A stretch of DNA of 64,000 nucleotides from contig JAQQWL010000001.1 of the NCBI GenBank assembly GCA_038363925.1, forward strand, positions 992,001-1,056,000, read 5' to 3'. A program made the position numbers and the translations under genes. Below the pieces are notes generated by a model that was given only the letters and a program-made list of their open reading frames with translations, did no database searches and was not told the origin of the DNA. The DNA comes from Apiospora phragmitis. Lineage: Eukaryota > Ascomycota > Sordariomycetes > Amphisphaeriales > Apiosporaceae. This document shows, piece by piece, positions 47,410 to 57,899 of the stretch (position 1 is its first letter; each line of letters starts with the position of its first letter).

Positions 47410-48785
47410 ACTCAACGACGAGACGTCACAGTTAGAAGAAGAGCAGTATCCTGACCGCTGGCCGCGACCAATCCATAAGGTCTAACGGACTGAATGAATG
47501 AAAGTCGTTCATCTCCAGAAATATCTCGAAGTCCCTACCGCGGCTGGGCGTGGGCAGTGCTGGTTTTTTAGCTTTTCTACGACTTACAAGATCGGCCCTG
47601 ATCCGAGCTGTCAAGACAGAGTTTGGTAAGGGTGCGCTGTCCAAGATTATGCGAGAGTCGCACTATAGTATAGTTTATTAACATATGGCTACTAATCAAA
47701 TGACAGGATGTTATATCAGTGGTCGTATGCGGTTTCAGGCGTAATATGCAAGCGCGCGCCGCTACTATCGGTCAGGTGTAGGCCCCACCTGCATGAAGCA
47801 GCGGACCAACAGCCGTGGCGGTGATGCCGGCTCTGCGTGCCCTGAGTGGTAGCACGCCTCGTAAAACTTACCAAATAACCCCCCCGACAAGCTTCGAGGC
47901 TATGTTCGATCCTGCTTCTGCCTGCCGACCAGCGTACCCAGCTCGGCGAATAGAAGCCAGCAGGTGGAAGTGGCGAGATGTGACGGGAAGTGGGTTTGCA
48001 ACTTGTGATAAACAGACGAGCTTGGTTGGAACAGTAAGACGCGTATTATGATGGGTCGGCTGTCGGGTAGGTTTCTTGCATTTTGCATCTGCACATGGAA
48101 CTTACCGAAGCATGTCCCAAAAGATGTTGATCACCGGAACACTAATATCTGCGATGCGATGCGCCGATGCTACTATATCAGACGAACGAGCACGGCAGAA
48201 CAGTACTTAAATATGTAGGACAGCAGACGATACGACATATATCTTGATGGTTAACCATTTCTGGTGTCATCGGAGCTTTCTCCAAGGCCTGTTCCGGTTT
48301 CAGTCGTTTTGTCGCTTAGGCCAGCCAGCCCCCCCCCACGCGATCAAACCGATCCAATCCCCCACGAGGCGGCACTCGTGGCACTAAGCATGATTCAGGT
48401 GCACCGTCCACATAAGCCGTCCGAGTAATGGTTTATGTATCAGGGAGGTTATCGGGACTTATTAGGTTATCTGGGTTTATCGGCTTCTGGCCTCGGGTAA
48501 CAATAGAGCCTTTTGTCGGTTTTTGTCGGTATTGACCCTGGACTTCTTCGGATGATTGGCCTTGTTCTTGTTTTTAATTTTTGGCCTCTGACGCCATTGC
48601 TCCCAGTAGATTGGCACCGCTAATTTGCTTTGACAGGCCTCAAGTCATCTGATCGCAGAATTGCCCATGATAGCCAAGCGCTGAATAAACCTTTGAACTC
48701 GTCGCATCCTTTGCATTTTCTTAGTTGGTTATGTTCTTGGATATCGCATTCACTCCTTATTTCTCCCGGTATCAGAGGCTAGCTC
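47410..48785. other. Divergent intergenic region, membrane protein / AFG1
   Basis: About 1.4 kb between two starts. No recognisable gene; ORFs up to 78 codons look random. It must hold both promoters. Confidence 0.45.
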
Positions 48786-50500
48786 ATGAAGAAAATGCCC
48801 CTCCGAATATCTTCAACCCCTCCTGCCCGGCTCCTATCAACCAGATCTGTCGCACGAATAGCAGCGAGCCGGTCGCTATGTTTTCAATGTCTGGAGAGGG
48901 CTGGTAATCGGCCGCTATCTGCTCTGACTTTGTCAACCGCCAATTTGCGGGGGTGTACGCCACATCCGGCCATTGTGCGGCCTCCTGGCCTCCGGCGACT
49001 TGCGACGGTAGCGGATGTCCCAGCAGAGAAGCGTGTGTCCAAGCGCAGAGTTCATCGCAAAAGTACAGGGAAGCTAATATCCCCAACAGCTACGGCGCCT
49101 GAAAGCCACGGCCCGATACAGGAGTACGATCGACGTGTCGCGGAAGGTCGACTGCGCGAAGATGAACACCAGCGCGGCATCATCCAAAGCCTACAGCACT
49201 TACACGACGACCTTGTCAACTACCGAGCGCGGCCCGTTGTTCATCCCACCCTCGAGTCACTGAAACCTCAAAAGTTCTTGTTCGGGTGGTTTGGTGGGAA
49301 GCAGAGCAGCAAAAGCCCGCTACAAGAGATACCGGCGGATTTACCGCGCGGGCTTTATCTATATGGCGATGTTGGAAGTGGAAAGACTATGTTGATGGAC
49401 CTCTACTACGACACACTGCCCAAGTCTGTTCAGTCGAAGACAAGGTACATTTCCATAACTTCATGCAGGATGTCCACAAGCGGCTTCACAAAATGAAGAT
49501 GGAGCATGGCAACGATATCGACGCCGTGCCGTTCATCGCAGCCGATATTGCAGAGGCAGCAAACGTGCTCTGCTTTGATGAGTTCCAATGTACCGACGTC
49601 GCCGATGCTATGATTTTGCGTAGGTTGCTCGAGGCGCTCATGTCGCATGGGGTAGTGTTAGTGACAACGTCCAACCGGCATCCCGATGAGCTATACAAGA
49701 ACGGCATCCAACGTGAATCATTCATCCCGGCCATCAACCTGCTCAAGACTCGCTTGCATGTCATCAATTTAGATTCGCCGACAGACTACCGAAAGATCCC
49801 GCGGCCGCCGTCTGGTGTTTACCACTGCACTCTGGACAGCCATGCTGCTTCGCATGCCGAAAAGTGGTTCCGTTTTCTCGGCGACCGGGACTCGCCTGAG
49901 GCTCACTCTGAAGTGCAGAAAGTCTGGGGCCGAGAGATCTATGTTCCACGCGTCAGCGGGCGTTGCGCTTGGTTCACCTTTGATGAGCTGATTAGGAAGG
50001 CGACTGGTGCTGCCGACTACATCGAGCTCATGCGCAGCTACGATGCGTTCGTGGTGACCGAGGTGCCGGGCATGACTTTCCGGGAACGTGATCTTGCCCG
50101 CCGCTTCATCACGTTCATCGACGCAGTTTACGAGTCCCATGCCAAGCTCGTCTTGACGACCGCAGTGCCGCTGACAGAGCTGTTCATCTCCGCCCAAGAG
50201 ATGAAGGAATCGATGAAGAAAGACGGCAAAGAGCCGGCAGAAGACGAGGGTAGCGACTCCATGGACGCCATGCACCACATGCTGGAGGACTTGGACAGCA
50301 ACATCGATCAGCTGAAAAGCTCCAGCCTGTTTTCTGGCGACGAGGAGCGGTTTGCTTTTGCCAGAGCCCTGTCTAGGCTGAGCGAGATGGGAAGCAAAGA
50401 ATGGGTTGAACGGGGCATGGGCTTGGAGCATCTCGGTGGAAAGAAAGAGAAGGACGACTGGGCCAAGGTTCGCAGCCACCAGATGGAAGACAGCATGTAA
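48786..50500 (+). CDS. AFG1: AFG1/LACE1-like mitochondrial AAA ATPase (single-base frameshift in this sequence)
   Basis: Mitochondrial inner-membrane-associated ATPase family involved in quality control of respiratory-chain subunits. No intron is evident; about 571 residues if the frame is continuous. The N-terminus is Arg/Ser-rich like a mitochondrial presequence (RSVARIAASRSL). Walker A is GDVGSGKT (codons near 49369-49392); Walker B is VLCFDEFQCTDVADAMIL; GVVLVTTSNRHPDELYKNG is the sensor region. Conserved text runs unbroken into SKTR in one frame and resumes at once as VHFHNFMQDVHKRLHK in the frame one base back, at AAGG/TACAT near 49444. No intron fits, so one base (probably a G of AGGGTA) is missing. 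Either a sequence error or a recent disabling mutation; downstream text is fully conserved, favouring error. Confidence 0.85.
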
Positions 50501-51186
50501 CGGAGTCTTTTAAGCGTCTCTTTACATTTGCATTTTTAGGGAGCATCGCCATGGCGTTAAGGATACCAAGCAGCCTTATCGATTATCTGTCATTACTTCG
50601 AGCTTGGCTCTCCCCGTAGACTGGCATGGCTGTCATCAGGTGCATCGGTGCCTTGAGACCACAACAGCCAAGGTCTGAGGGCTGTCCATGGTCTGAACCC
50701 AAATACCCTAGGTAGAATTCGAAGATAAGTAGACAAACAGCTACAACGAGCTAAATGGTCAAACTCCATGACAGCTACTGCGGCGCCCATTTTCCACCGC
50801 AGTAAACGACAAAGACGTACGTGCACCTAAGACGAGCAGTCCTCATAAGTGTGTACTATGTAGCCTACCTAGTCTAGGAAATAGACAGAGGGATAAGAAT
50901 CAGATACCCTGAAAACCATCACTAAAGTAAGGCGCCAGTGCATTGAATTTCAGTACATTCGGACTGATTACATAATACATGGCAATTGGTAAGGCGAACA
51001 GTACAGCAGCCGGATGACCACACTAGTCCTGATTGGGCTGTTGAATCAACAAAACACGATTTGTTTGGAGGGGAAAAGTCGCGACCCGTTAATGGGAAAT
51101 AGAATGGGGAAGAAGAACATGACCAAGAGATCAACAATCAACAGCAACACAGCCCAGAGTGTCATTGCGAAGCACACAAGACCACG
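50501..51186. other. Intergenic region, AFG1 / SMC2
   Basis: About 690 bp holding AFG1 3' UTR and the SMC2 promoter. No gene recognised. Confidence 0.5.
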
Positions 51187-54100
51187 ATGAGGGTGACAGA
51201 GGTAATTATAGACGGCTTCAAGTCGTATGCAGTGAGGACGGTCATTTCAGGATGGTGAGTGCATTTCCCCTCTTTGCGACAGCCCATGAACTGCTGGTTG
51301 TTACATTACTGACTGCGATCGCACAGGGACGAGTCCTTCAACTCCATTACCGGTCTGAACGGTAGTGGAAAGTCCAACATTCTAGATGCCATATGCTTCG
51401 TTCTCGGCATCACGAACATGACGACGGTGCGAGCGCAGAATTTACAGGTACGGAAATCATAAGGAACGATCCCATATCGGAGTATGCTGCTGATTCTGCT
51501 CCAGGATCTCATTTACAAGCGAGGCCAAGCCGGCGTGACGAAAGCAAGTGTTACGATAGTCTTTGACAACAGGGACAAGAACAAGTCCCCTATCGGCTTC
51601 GAAGAGTATGCGACAATCAGTGTGACGAGGCAAATCGTCCTTGGCGGCACCTCCAAATACCTCATCAACGGCCACCGAGCGCAACAGCAAACGGTGCAAA
51701 ACCTGTTCCAGTCGGTCCAGCTCAACATCAACAACCCCAACTTCCTTATTATGCAGGGTCGTATCACAAAAGTGCTGAACATGAAGGCGGTGGAAATCCT
51801 CGCAATGATCGAGGAAGCGGCCGGCACACGCATGTTCGAAGACCGTAGGGACAAGGCACTGAAGACCATGTCGAAGAAGGATATGAAGCTGCAAGAGATC
51901 ACCGAACTCCTGCGCGACGAGATCGAGCCGAAACTCGAAAAGTTAAGAACGGAGAAACGCGCCTTCCTGGATTTCCAACAGACGCAAAACGATCTCGAAA
52001 GGTTGACCCGAGTGGTAGTGGCACACGACTACGTCAAGTATCAGGAGAAGCTCGAACAGTCAGGGGCAGACCTTGGGAACAAGAAGCAACGGCAAAAGGA
52101 CCTCGAGGACTCGGCGGCTCGACTCAAGAGCGAAATATCGCATCTTGAAGAGGATGTGAAGAGGGTGAAATCGCAAAGAGACAAAGAGCTAAGGAAGGGT
52201 GGCAAGGCTCAGGCTCTCGAGGAGGAGGTAAAGAAGCACTGCAACGAGCTGGTACGACTTGCGACTGTCATGGAACTGAAGAACTCGAGCAAGACCGAGG
52301 AGGAGGAGCGGAAAACCTCGGTTCAGAAGAACGTTGCTGAGCTTGAAGCGCTGCTCAAAGAGAAGACAGAAGCTTTTGAGGAAACCAAGGCGAAACACGA
52401 CACGGCCAAGGAAGAGAGCGTGAGGCAGAGCCAGGACGCCGAGTCCAAGGAAGAGCTTCTCCAGACACTTCAGACCGGTGTTGCTTCCAAGGAAGGCCAG
52501 GAAAGCGGCTACCAGGGCCAACTCCAGGACGCCAGGAACCGGGCCGCCAATGCAGCAACAGAACAAGAACAAGCGAAGTTAAAGATAACACATCTCGAGA
52601 AGCGCATCAAGGAGGAAGAGCCGCGCGCCAAGAAAGCCAAAGAGCAGAACGCTGGCTTGCTGAAGGATATCGAGGGCTTGAAAGCACAGTCGCAGAAGCT
52701 CGAGGCCCATCTGGCCAAGCTTGGTTTCCAGCCTGGGCAAGAAGAGGAGATGTACAAGGATGAATCAGCCTTACAGCAGTCCATTCGCAACCTACGGCAA
52801 GAAGCCGATGCCCTCAAGCGCAAAGTGGCCAATTTCGATTTCAATTACACGAATCCCACGCCGGACTTCGACCGTTCCAAGGTGAAAGGCCTTGTCGCAC
52901 AACTCTTCACCCTCGACAAAGAGCATACCCGAGCTGGAACCGCCCTGGAGATTTGCGCTGGTGGTCGCCTGTACAACGTGGTTGTCGACAATGAAGTTAC
53001 CGGTACGCAACTGCTGCAAGGCGGCAAGCTTCGAAAGCGAGTGACCATCATCCCCTTGAACAAAATCAACTCTTTCAAGGCTTCGGTGCAGACCATTGCT
53101 ACAGCACAAAAAATTGCTCCGGGCAAGGTGGATCTGGCTCTTGAGCTCGTCGGATACGACGAGGAGGTTTCTGCAGCCATGGGATTCGTCTTTGGCAACA
53201 CTCTGATCTGCGAGGACGCCGAGACGGCGAAACGAGTCACATTCGATCCCAATGTTCGCATGAGAAGCATTACGCTGGACGGCGACTCGTACGACCCATC
53301 TGGAACCCTCTCCGGTGGAAGTGCGCCTAACTCCAGTGGTGTCCTCATCACTCTGCAGAAGCTCAATGACCTCACTCGCCAGCTAGGCGAAGCCCAGGCA
53401 TCTCTAGCTCAGCTACAGGGCCGCATTTCAAAGGAGAAGTCCAAGCTTGACCAGGCACGCAAGATCAAGCAGGACCTCGACCTGAAGTCCCACGAGATCA
53501 AGCTTGCGGAGGAGCAGATCAGTGGCAACTCTTCGTCGTCCATCATCCAAGAAGTTGAGAACATGAAGGAGAACATTGTTCAACTGAAAGCAGCTAGTGA
53601 GACTGCTAAAAAACGACAAGCCGAGGCCAGCGCCGATGTGAAACGGATTGAGAAGGATATGAAGGATTTCGAGAACAATAAGGACTCCAAACTCGTTGAG
53701 CTACAGGCTTCTCTTGATGAGCTGCGGGCTACGCTGTCTAAGAACTCATCGGCCCTCAAGACACTACAGAAGGAGGTGCAAAATGCACAGCTAGATGCAG
53801 AACAAGTCTCGGGCGATCTTACGGCAGCGCGGGAACAGCTCCAGGAGGTTGAGCTCGCCATTAAGTCTCAGCAACAGGAGATCGAGGAACTCGTCAAGAA
53901 ACAATCAACGCTCCAAGAAACTCACGACGAGGTCCAGGCCGCGTTGGACGATGAACGCGCGAAACTCACTCTCTTCGATGACGAGCTCCGTTCATTGGAG
54001 GAAGCCATGAGGTCCAAGAACAGCCGTGTCGCCGAGGAAGGCCTGGAAATGCAGAAGCTTGGCCACACCGTCGAGAAGTTCCACAAGGAGCAGCAAAACG

Positions 54101-54927
54101 CCGTCCAAGCCGTGGCGCATATGGAGAAGGAGCACGATTGGATTGCCGACGAGAAGGACAACTTCGGACGCACGGGTACCCCGTATGACTTCAAGGGCCA
54201 GAATATTGCCGAGTGCAAGGCTACGCTCAAGACCTTGACAGATCGTTTCCAGGGCATGAAGAAGAAGATCAACCTTAAGGTCATGAACATGATCGACAGC
54301 GTCGAGAAGAAGGAGGTCTCCCTCAAGCACATGATGAAAACGGTTATCCGGGACAAGCGGAAGATCGAGGAGACTATCATCAGTCTCGACGACTACAAGA
54401 AGAAGGCTCTCCTGGAAACTTGGGAGAAGGTCAACGGAGATTTTGGAAACATCTTCTCCGAGCTGCTGCCCGGAGGCAGTTTCGCCAAGCTCGACCCGCC
54501 CGAAGGCAAGACGATCAACGAAGGTCTCGAGGTCAAGGTTTGTCTTGGTAAGGTGTGGAAGCAGAGTCTGACGGAATTGAGTGGTGGTCAAAGGTATGTT
54601 ATCCCCAACTCTCTTGACAGACCAGGTCACAGGATGTAGATATGGCTAACACGTACACGCAGATCCCTCGTTGCTCTATCCCTCATCATGGCCCTGCTAC
54701 AGTTTAAGCCCGCTCCCATGTACATTCTGGACGAAGTGGATGCTGCGCTGGATCTGTCGCACACGCAGAATATCGGCCGCCTGATCAAGACGCGCTTCAA
54801 GGGCTCTCAGTTCATCGTCGTCAGTTTGAAAGACGGCATGTTCCAGAACGCCAACCGCATCTTCCGCACTCGCTTCTCCGAGGGTACCAGTATGGTGCAG
54901 GCGCTTACGGCTGCCGACTTCAAGTAG
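51187..54927 (+). CDS. SMC2: Condensin subunit SMC2
   Basis: ATPase subunit of condensin; pairs with SMC4 to compact mitotic chromosomes in the nucleus. Four exons: 51187-51254, 51327-51447, 51505-54593 and 54663-54927; 1180 residues, the usual SMC2 length. Seen in order: [23 protein letters not shown]; Walker [10 protein letters not shown] at ~33-41; the Q-loop region [15 protein letters not shown]; coiled coil 1; the hinge at ~510-660 ([45 protein letters not shown]); coiled coil 2; the signature [13 protein letters not shown] at the last exon join; and Walker [21 protein letters not shown]. All three introns are GT-AG and keep conserved text. Intact, on the same strand as AFG1. Confidence 0.97.
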
Positions 54928-55200
54928 TCTGTCTGTTTTTGCACGTTGAGACTTGGGCATTTTCTTTGGAACCAGGCTTATGAACCTGGTCAGGTTACGG
55001 CTGTGACGATTGAACGAGTATATGATGATTGGCAGGTAGTTGACAGGATTTTTGAAGAATTATGTATTCATGCAAGGCTATATATTCATGTCTGGATGCC
55101 TTTAAGGGGCTTTCACGATGGATCTCTATTACAGGCTCCCAATGCAAATTAATGAACCACCCTCCAGTAATTTGCTTTGTTAGTTTGTTTTATTGTATGG
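54928..55200. other. Convergent 3' region, SMC2 / kinase gene
   Basis: About 270 bp of AT-rich DNA with presumed terminators of both genes. Confidence 0.45.
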
Positions 55201-56774
55201 TTATATGAGTTGATTGTGGTCTTCGTAGGACAGGTCCGGGATGGATATATCCTCGGATTCGATGACATCAGCGTCGGCGAAAAGCTCTTGTACTTCCTTG
55301 AGGATATGCTCGTCGTCTTCTTCGCCCTCGTTGAAGTTTTTCTTGCCCTTGTACCAGTCTGCGCCCCTGCGCATCCCTTCTTCGACCCTGTCCGCCAGCT
55401 GACGGAAGGTCCACCCTTGGACGTGTAGCTCCCGCTGCGGCACACCCAGAGGAGCTCCCTCAGGAGAGGATCGAGGGTCTTTCTCGCCCCGCGCCGGGCG
55501 GCATTGGCAAGGTTTCGCAGGTTCTGAGATGTCTTTGGTCAGTATATCATCAAAAGTAGGACTAGAGAGTCCTTTTCCTGAAAAAGCAGGCAAGAAAGTA
55601 CTCACACTATAGATAAGTTCTTCTTCGATTCTCTGAACCACCTCGATCCAACTTTCGTCTCTACGGGCAGTTAAGTCAGTTTCTTTGTCAGGGCATAAAT
55701 GGAAGTTCGAGAGGCGACAGAGGCGGCGATGTGGACTTACGTCGATGTATCCACTCGGCACATTATGCCCAAGTCGATCATCTTGAGAATTGGGGTCAAG
55801 CTGTTCTCTGGCTCGGCCGAGAGCTCATGGAAAGCTCCAAACATCACTGTTGGGCCGGTTAACAGCTCCGAAAGAAACGGATTGGGCTCAGGGCACCCAT
55901 AGAAATGGCAGTCTTCAAAAAGAACTCACGGTTGTTTGGGTGATTGTAGATATCCTTGTTCAGCACGACCGATTCGGGATGCCCGGCCCCGTCAGCTGGC
56001 CATTCTTCAAGCCGAACCGGCCCTTTGTCGAGGCCGTTCTGGTACAGCATGGCGGCGGCGATTCGAATGACTACAACGCATAGGAGTGAACAACCACGGA
56101 CCACGTATTTTCAAAAAAGAATCAGGCTTGACGTCTGGACTTACAGCACCCAAATACCTTCCAGATGAACCGGTTCGGCACTGGCTTCTTTCGCGCCTCA
56201 ATGCACTCGATGAGCCGTAGGAACGTGCCGCCCTCGAGAATGTCGAAGAGGATCCAGCTTGATACGCCGTACAGAGGACTTTCGTCATGGAAGTCATGGT
56301 AGGCGAGCAGGTGTACCATGTGCGCCGCTGACGACCAGAGCTGGAGGAACTACTACTTGTAATATCAGTAGTAGCAGAACTTTGTCCTCGCCATCGCAGC
56401 CCGTGCACACTGCCGAAGTAGCCCGAGCTGATATGGCCTTCGTACTCGTACCGTCCATTGCTGCGGCTGCCGAGGAAGTAGTCCTTGATGGCCTGGAGCT
56501 CATTGGTCGGCGGCGGCGGAAGTTCGATGTTGAGGTCGTTCGCGTTCGCGGGGCCCCTCCAGGCCCTTCTCCCGTTCTGAAACGGCAGGATAGCCTCTAA
56601 GGAGTCACCTGACGTGAGGAACGCCGAAGTGGCAGTGTCGTAGTCGGTGTCCGTCATGGGCTCGTCCCACGACCATTCCGGGATGTTGCTGTTGGCGTTG
56701 CTATCTTCATTGTCTCCTGGCGTGTTAGGTTGCTCGTCGATCCACATGTACGAGCCAGCATTGTCGCTCGACAT
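55201..56774 (-). CDS. Divergent fungal protein kinase-like protein (probable frame error near its 3' end)
   Basis: Inferred exons: 56774-56409, 56349-56145, 56070-55930, 55846-55741, 55660-55606 and 55523 to the 3' end. Residues 1 to ~110 are acidic and Ser/Asn-rich. The kinase core has a Gly-rich-loop-like HISSGYFGSV; MVHLLAYHDF and SWILFDILEGGTFLRLIE (beta4-beta5/hinge); a helix RFIWKVFGCF-IRIAAAMLY; VLNKDIYNHPNN where HRDLKxxN is expected (His replaced, Asp kept); and LKMIDLG in place of DFG. The VAIK lysine is not located; the first intron is tentative. After NLRNLANAARRG ... DPLLRELLWVC the conserved C-lobe text continues in another frame as WTFRQLADRVEEGMRRGADWYKG, so one base seems wrong near 55430. 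It may be a weak kinase or a pseudokinase. It ends in an acidic tail. Confidence 0.6.
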
Positions 56775-57899
56775 GGCGCCAGTGTATGGCCCTATGGGCA
56801 CGGTTTACCTGGGACAAGTAAATGGACTTGGGTGTATAGAAGCACTGCCCGAAAAGCCACATGTGGGTTTAACAAATGGAGAACAATGTGCAACGATGAA
56901 TAGATTTATATATGCTTCATTGCACTTTGAGAACAAACTTGCTTTGTATCAGCGATTGTTGTGAATGGAATATGCTCAGGGGTAAATAAGCCAAGGAAGC
57001 CAATCACAGCTTCAGCACGGAAAAACAACTTTTTAAGACATGTTTCGTTGCACATTCGAATGCGAAATGCACACACATGAATCACGAATATTTCTTAGTC
57101 ACTAAACTATTTAGTCGGATTTCTTTGCTTGTTGAACCCTTAGTTTAGACAGAGAGCATGTCATGAGCTGTTGAGTGAAGAAGATGGACGAATTAATACA
57201 CAAGCTACCCCTATGCGACATCACGTGGTGGGGATGGACCCCTTGCAGCTCATTTTCCAAGAGACATACGCCTGAGTGGCTAGCATGTAAGCCAAGGAAG
57301 ATAACAAGAATACAGATAGCCTCTTATATTACAAAGTGGTGCTGAAGGTTGGCGTTTCGATAGCGCCACCAAGAACCTCAACATGATGACAAACAAGCCT
57401 GATAGATTATAGGAATGAATTCATAACGGATAAAGCCATAATGGCGTAGAGCCAGCAGTGACTCAACCAGCCTGGGAGGGGATCTCATTGATGCTACTGT
57501 GACTTGGACTACCCAGCTGTTGAGCAGAAGAGAAGCCACAATCTTGCAGATGAGGCATAACTCAAATCTGTGTGCTTACATCATACACTGCTACAATCAC
57601 GCGAATACGAGCGGGGATGAGAATTTACCAGGGTGAGGCTGCAAAAGCTCTCTATTGATTCAAGCCCCAGTTGCTCGAAAAATGAAGCCTAGCCTTATGT
57701 TGTAGGTGGGAAAACGCCTTGCCAGCCGATACCGAGCAGTCTGGCGTCCGTGAAAACAACGCGTCCAGTGCCTAATGATGCCGTGTTCCCTGGCTCTGCA
57801 TACGCCGATAGCAAAACGTCAGATCCTTCGTTGGTCGAGACTCCTCATGCGGAGCATAGCATACAAAACCCCCCATGTGTGCAACAAACCTGGCCTATT
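56775..57899. other. Intergenic region between NOT2 3' end and kinase start
   Basis: About 1.1 kb; contains the kinase promoter and NOT2 3' UTR (both genes lie on the minus strand). Small ORFs, such as 57750-57977, are not recognisable. Confidence 0.45.

Noticed and set aside
49444..49474. Short intron explaining the AFG1 frame change (GTACAT to GCAG)
   Set aside because: Only 24 nt, would remove conserved FHNFMQ residues and does not give the correct phase.
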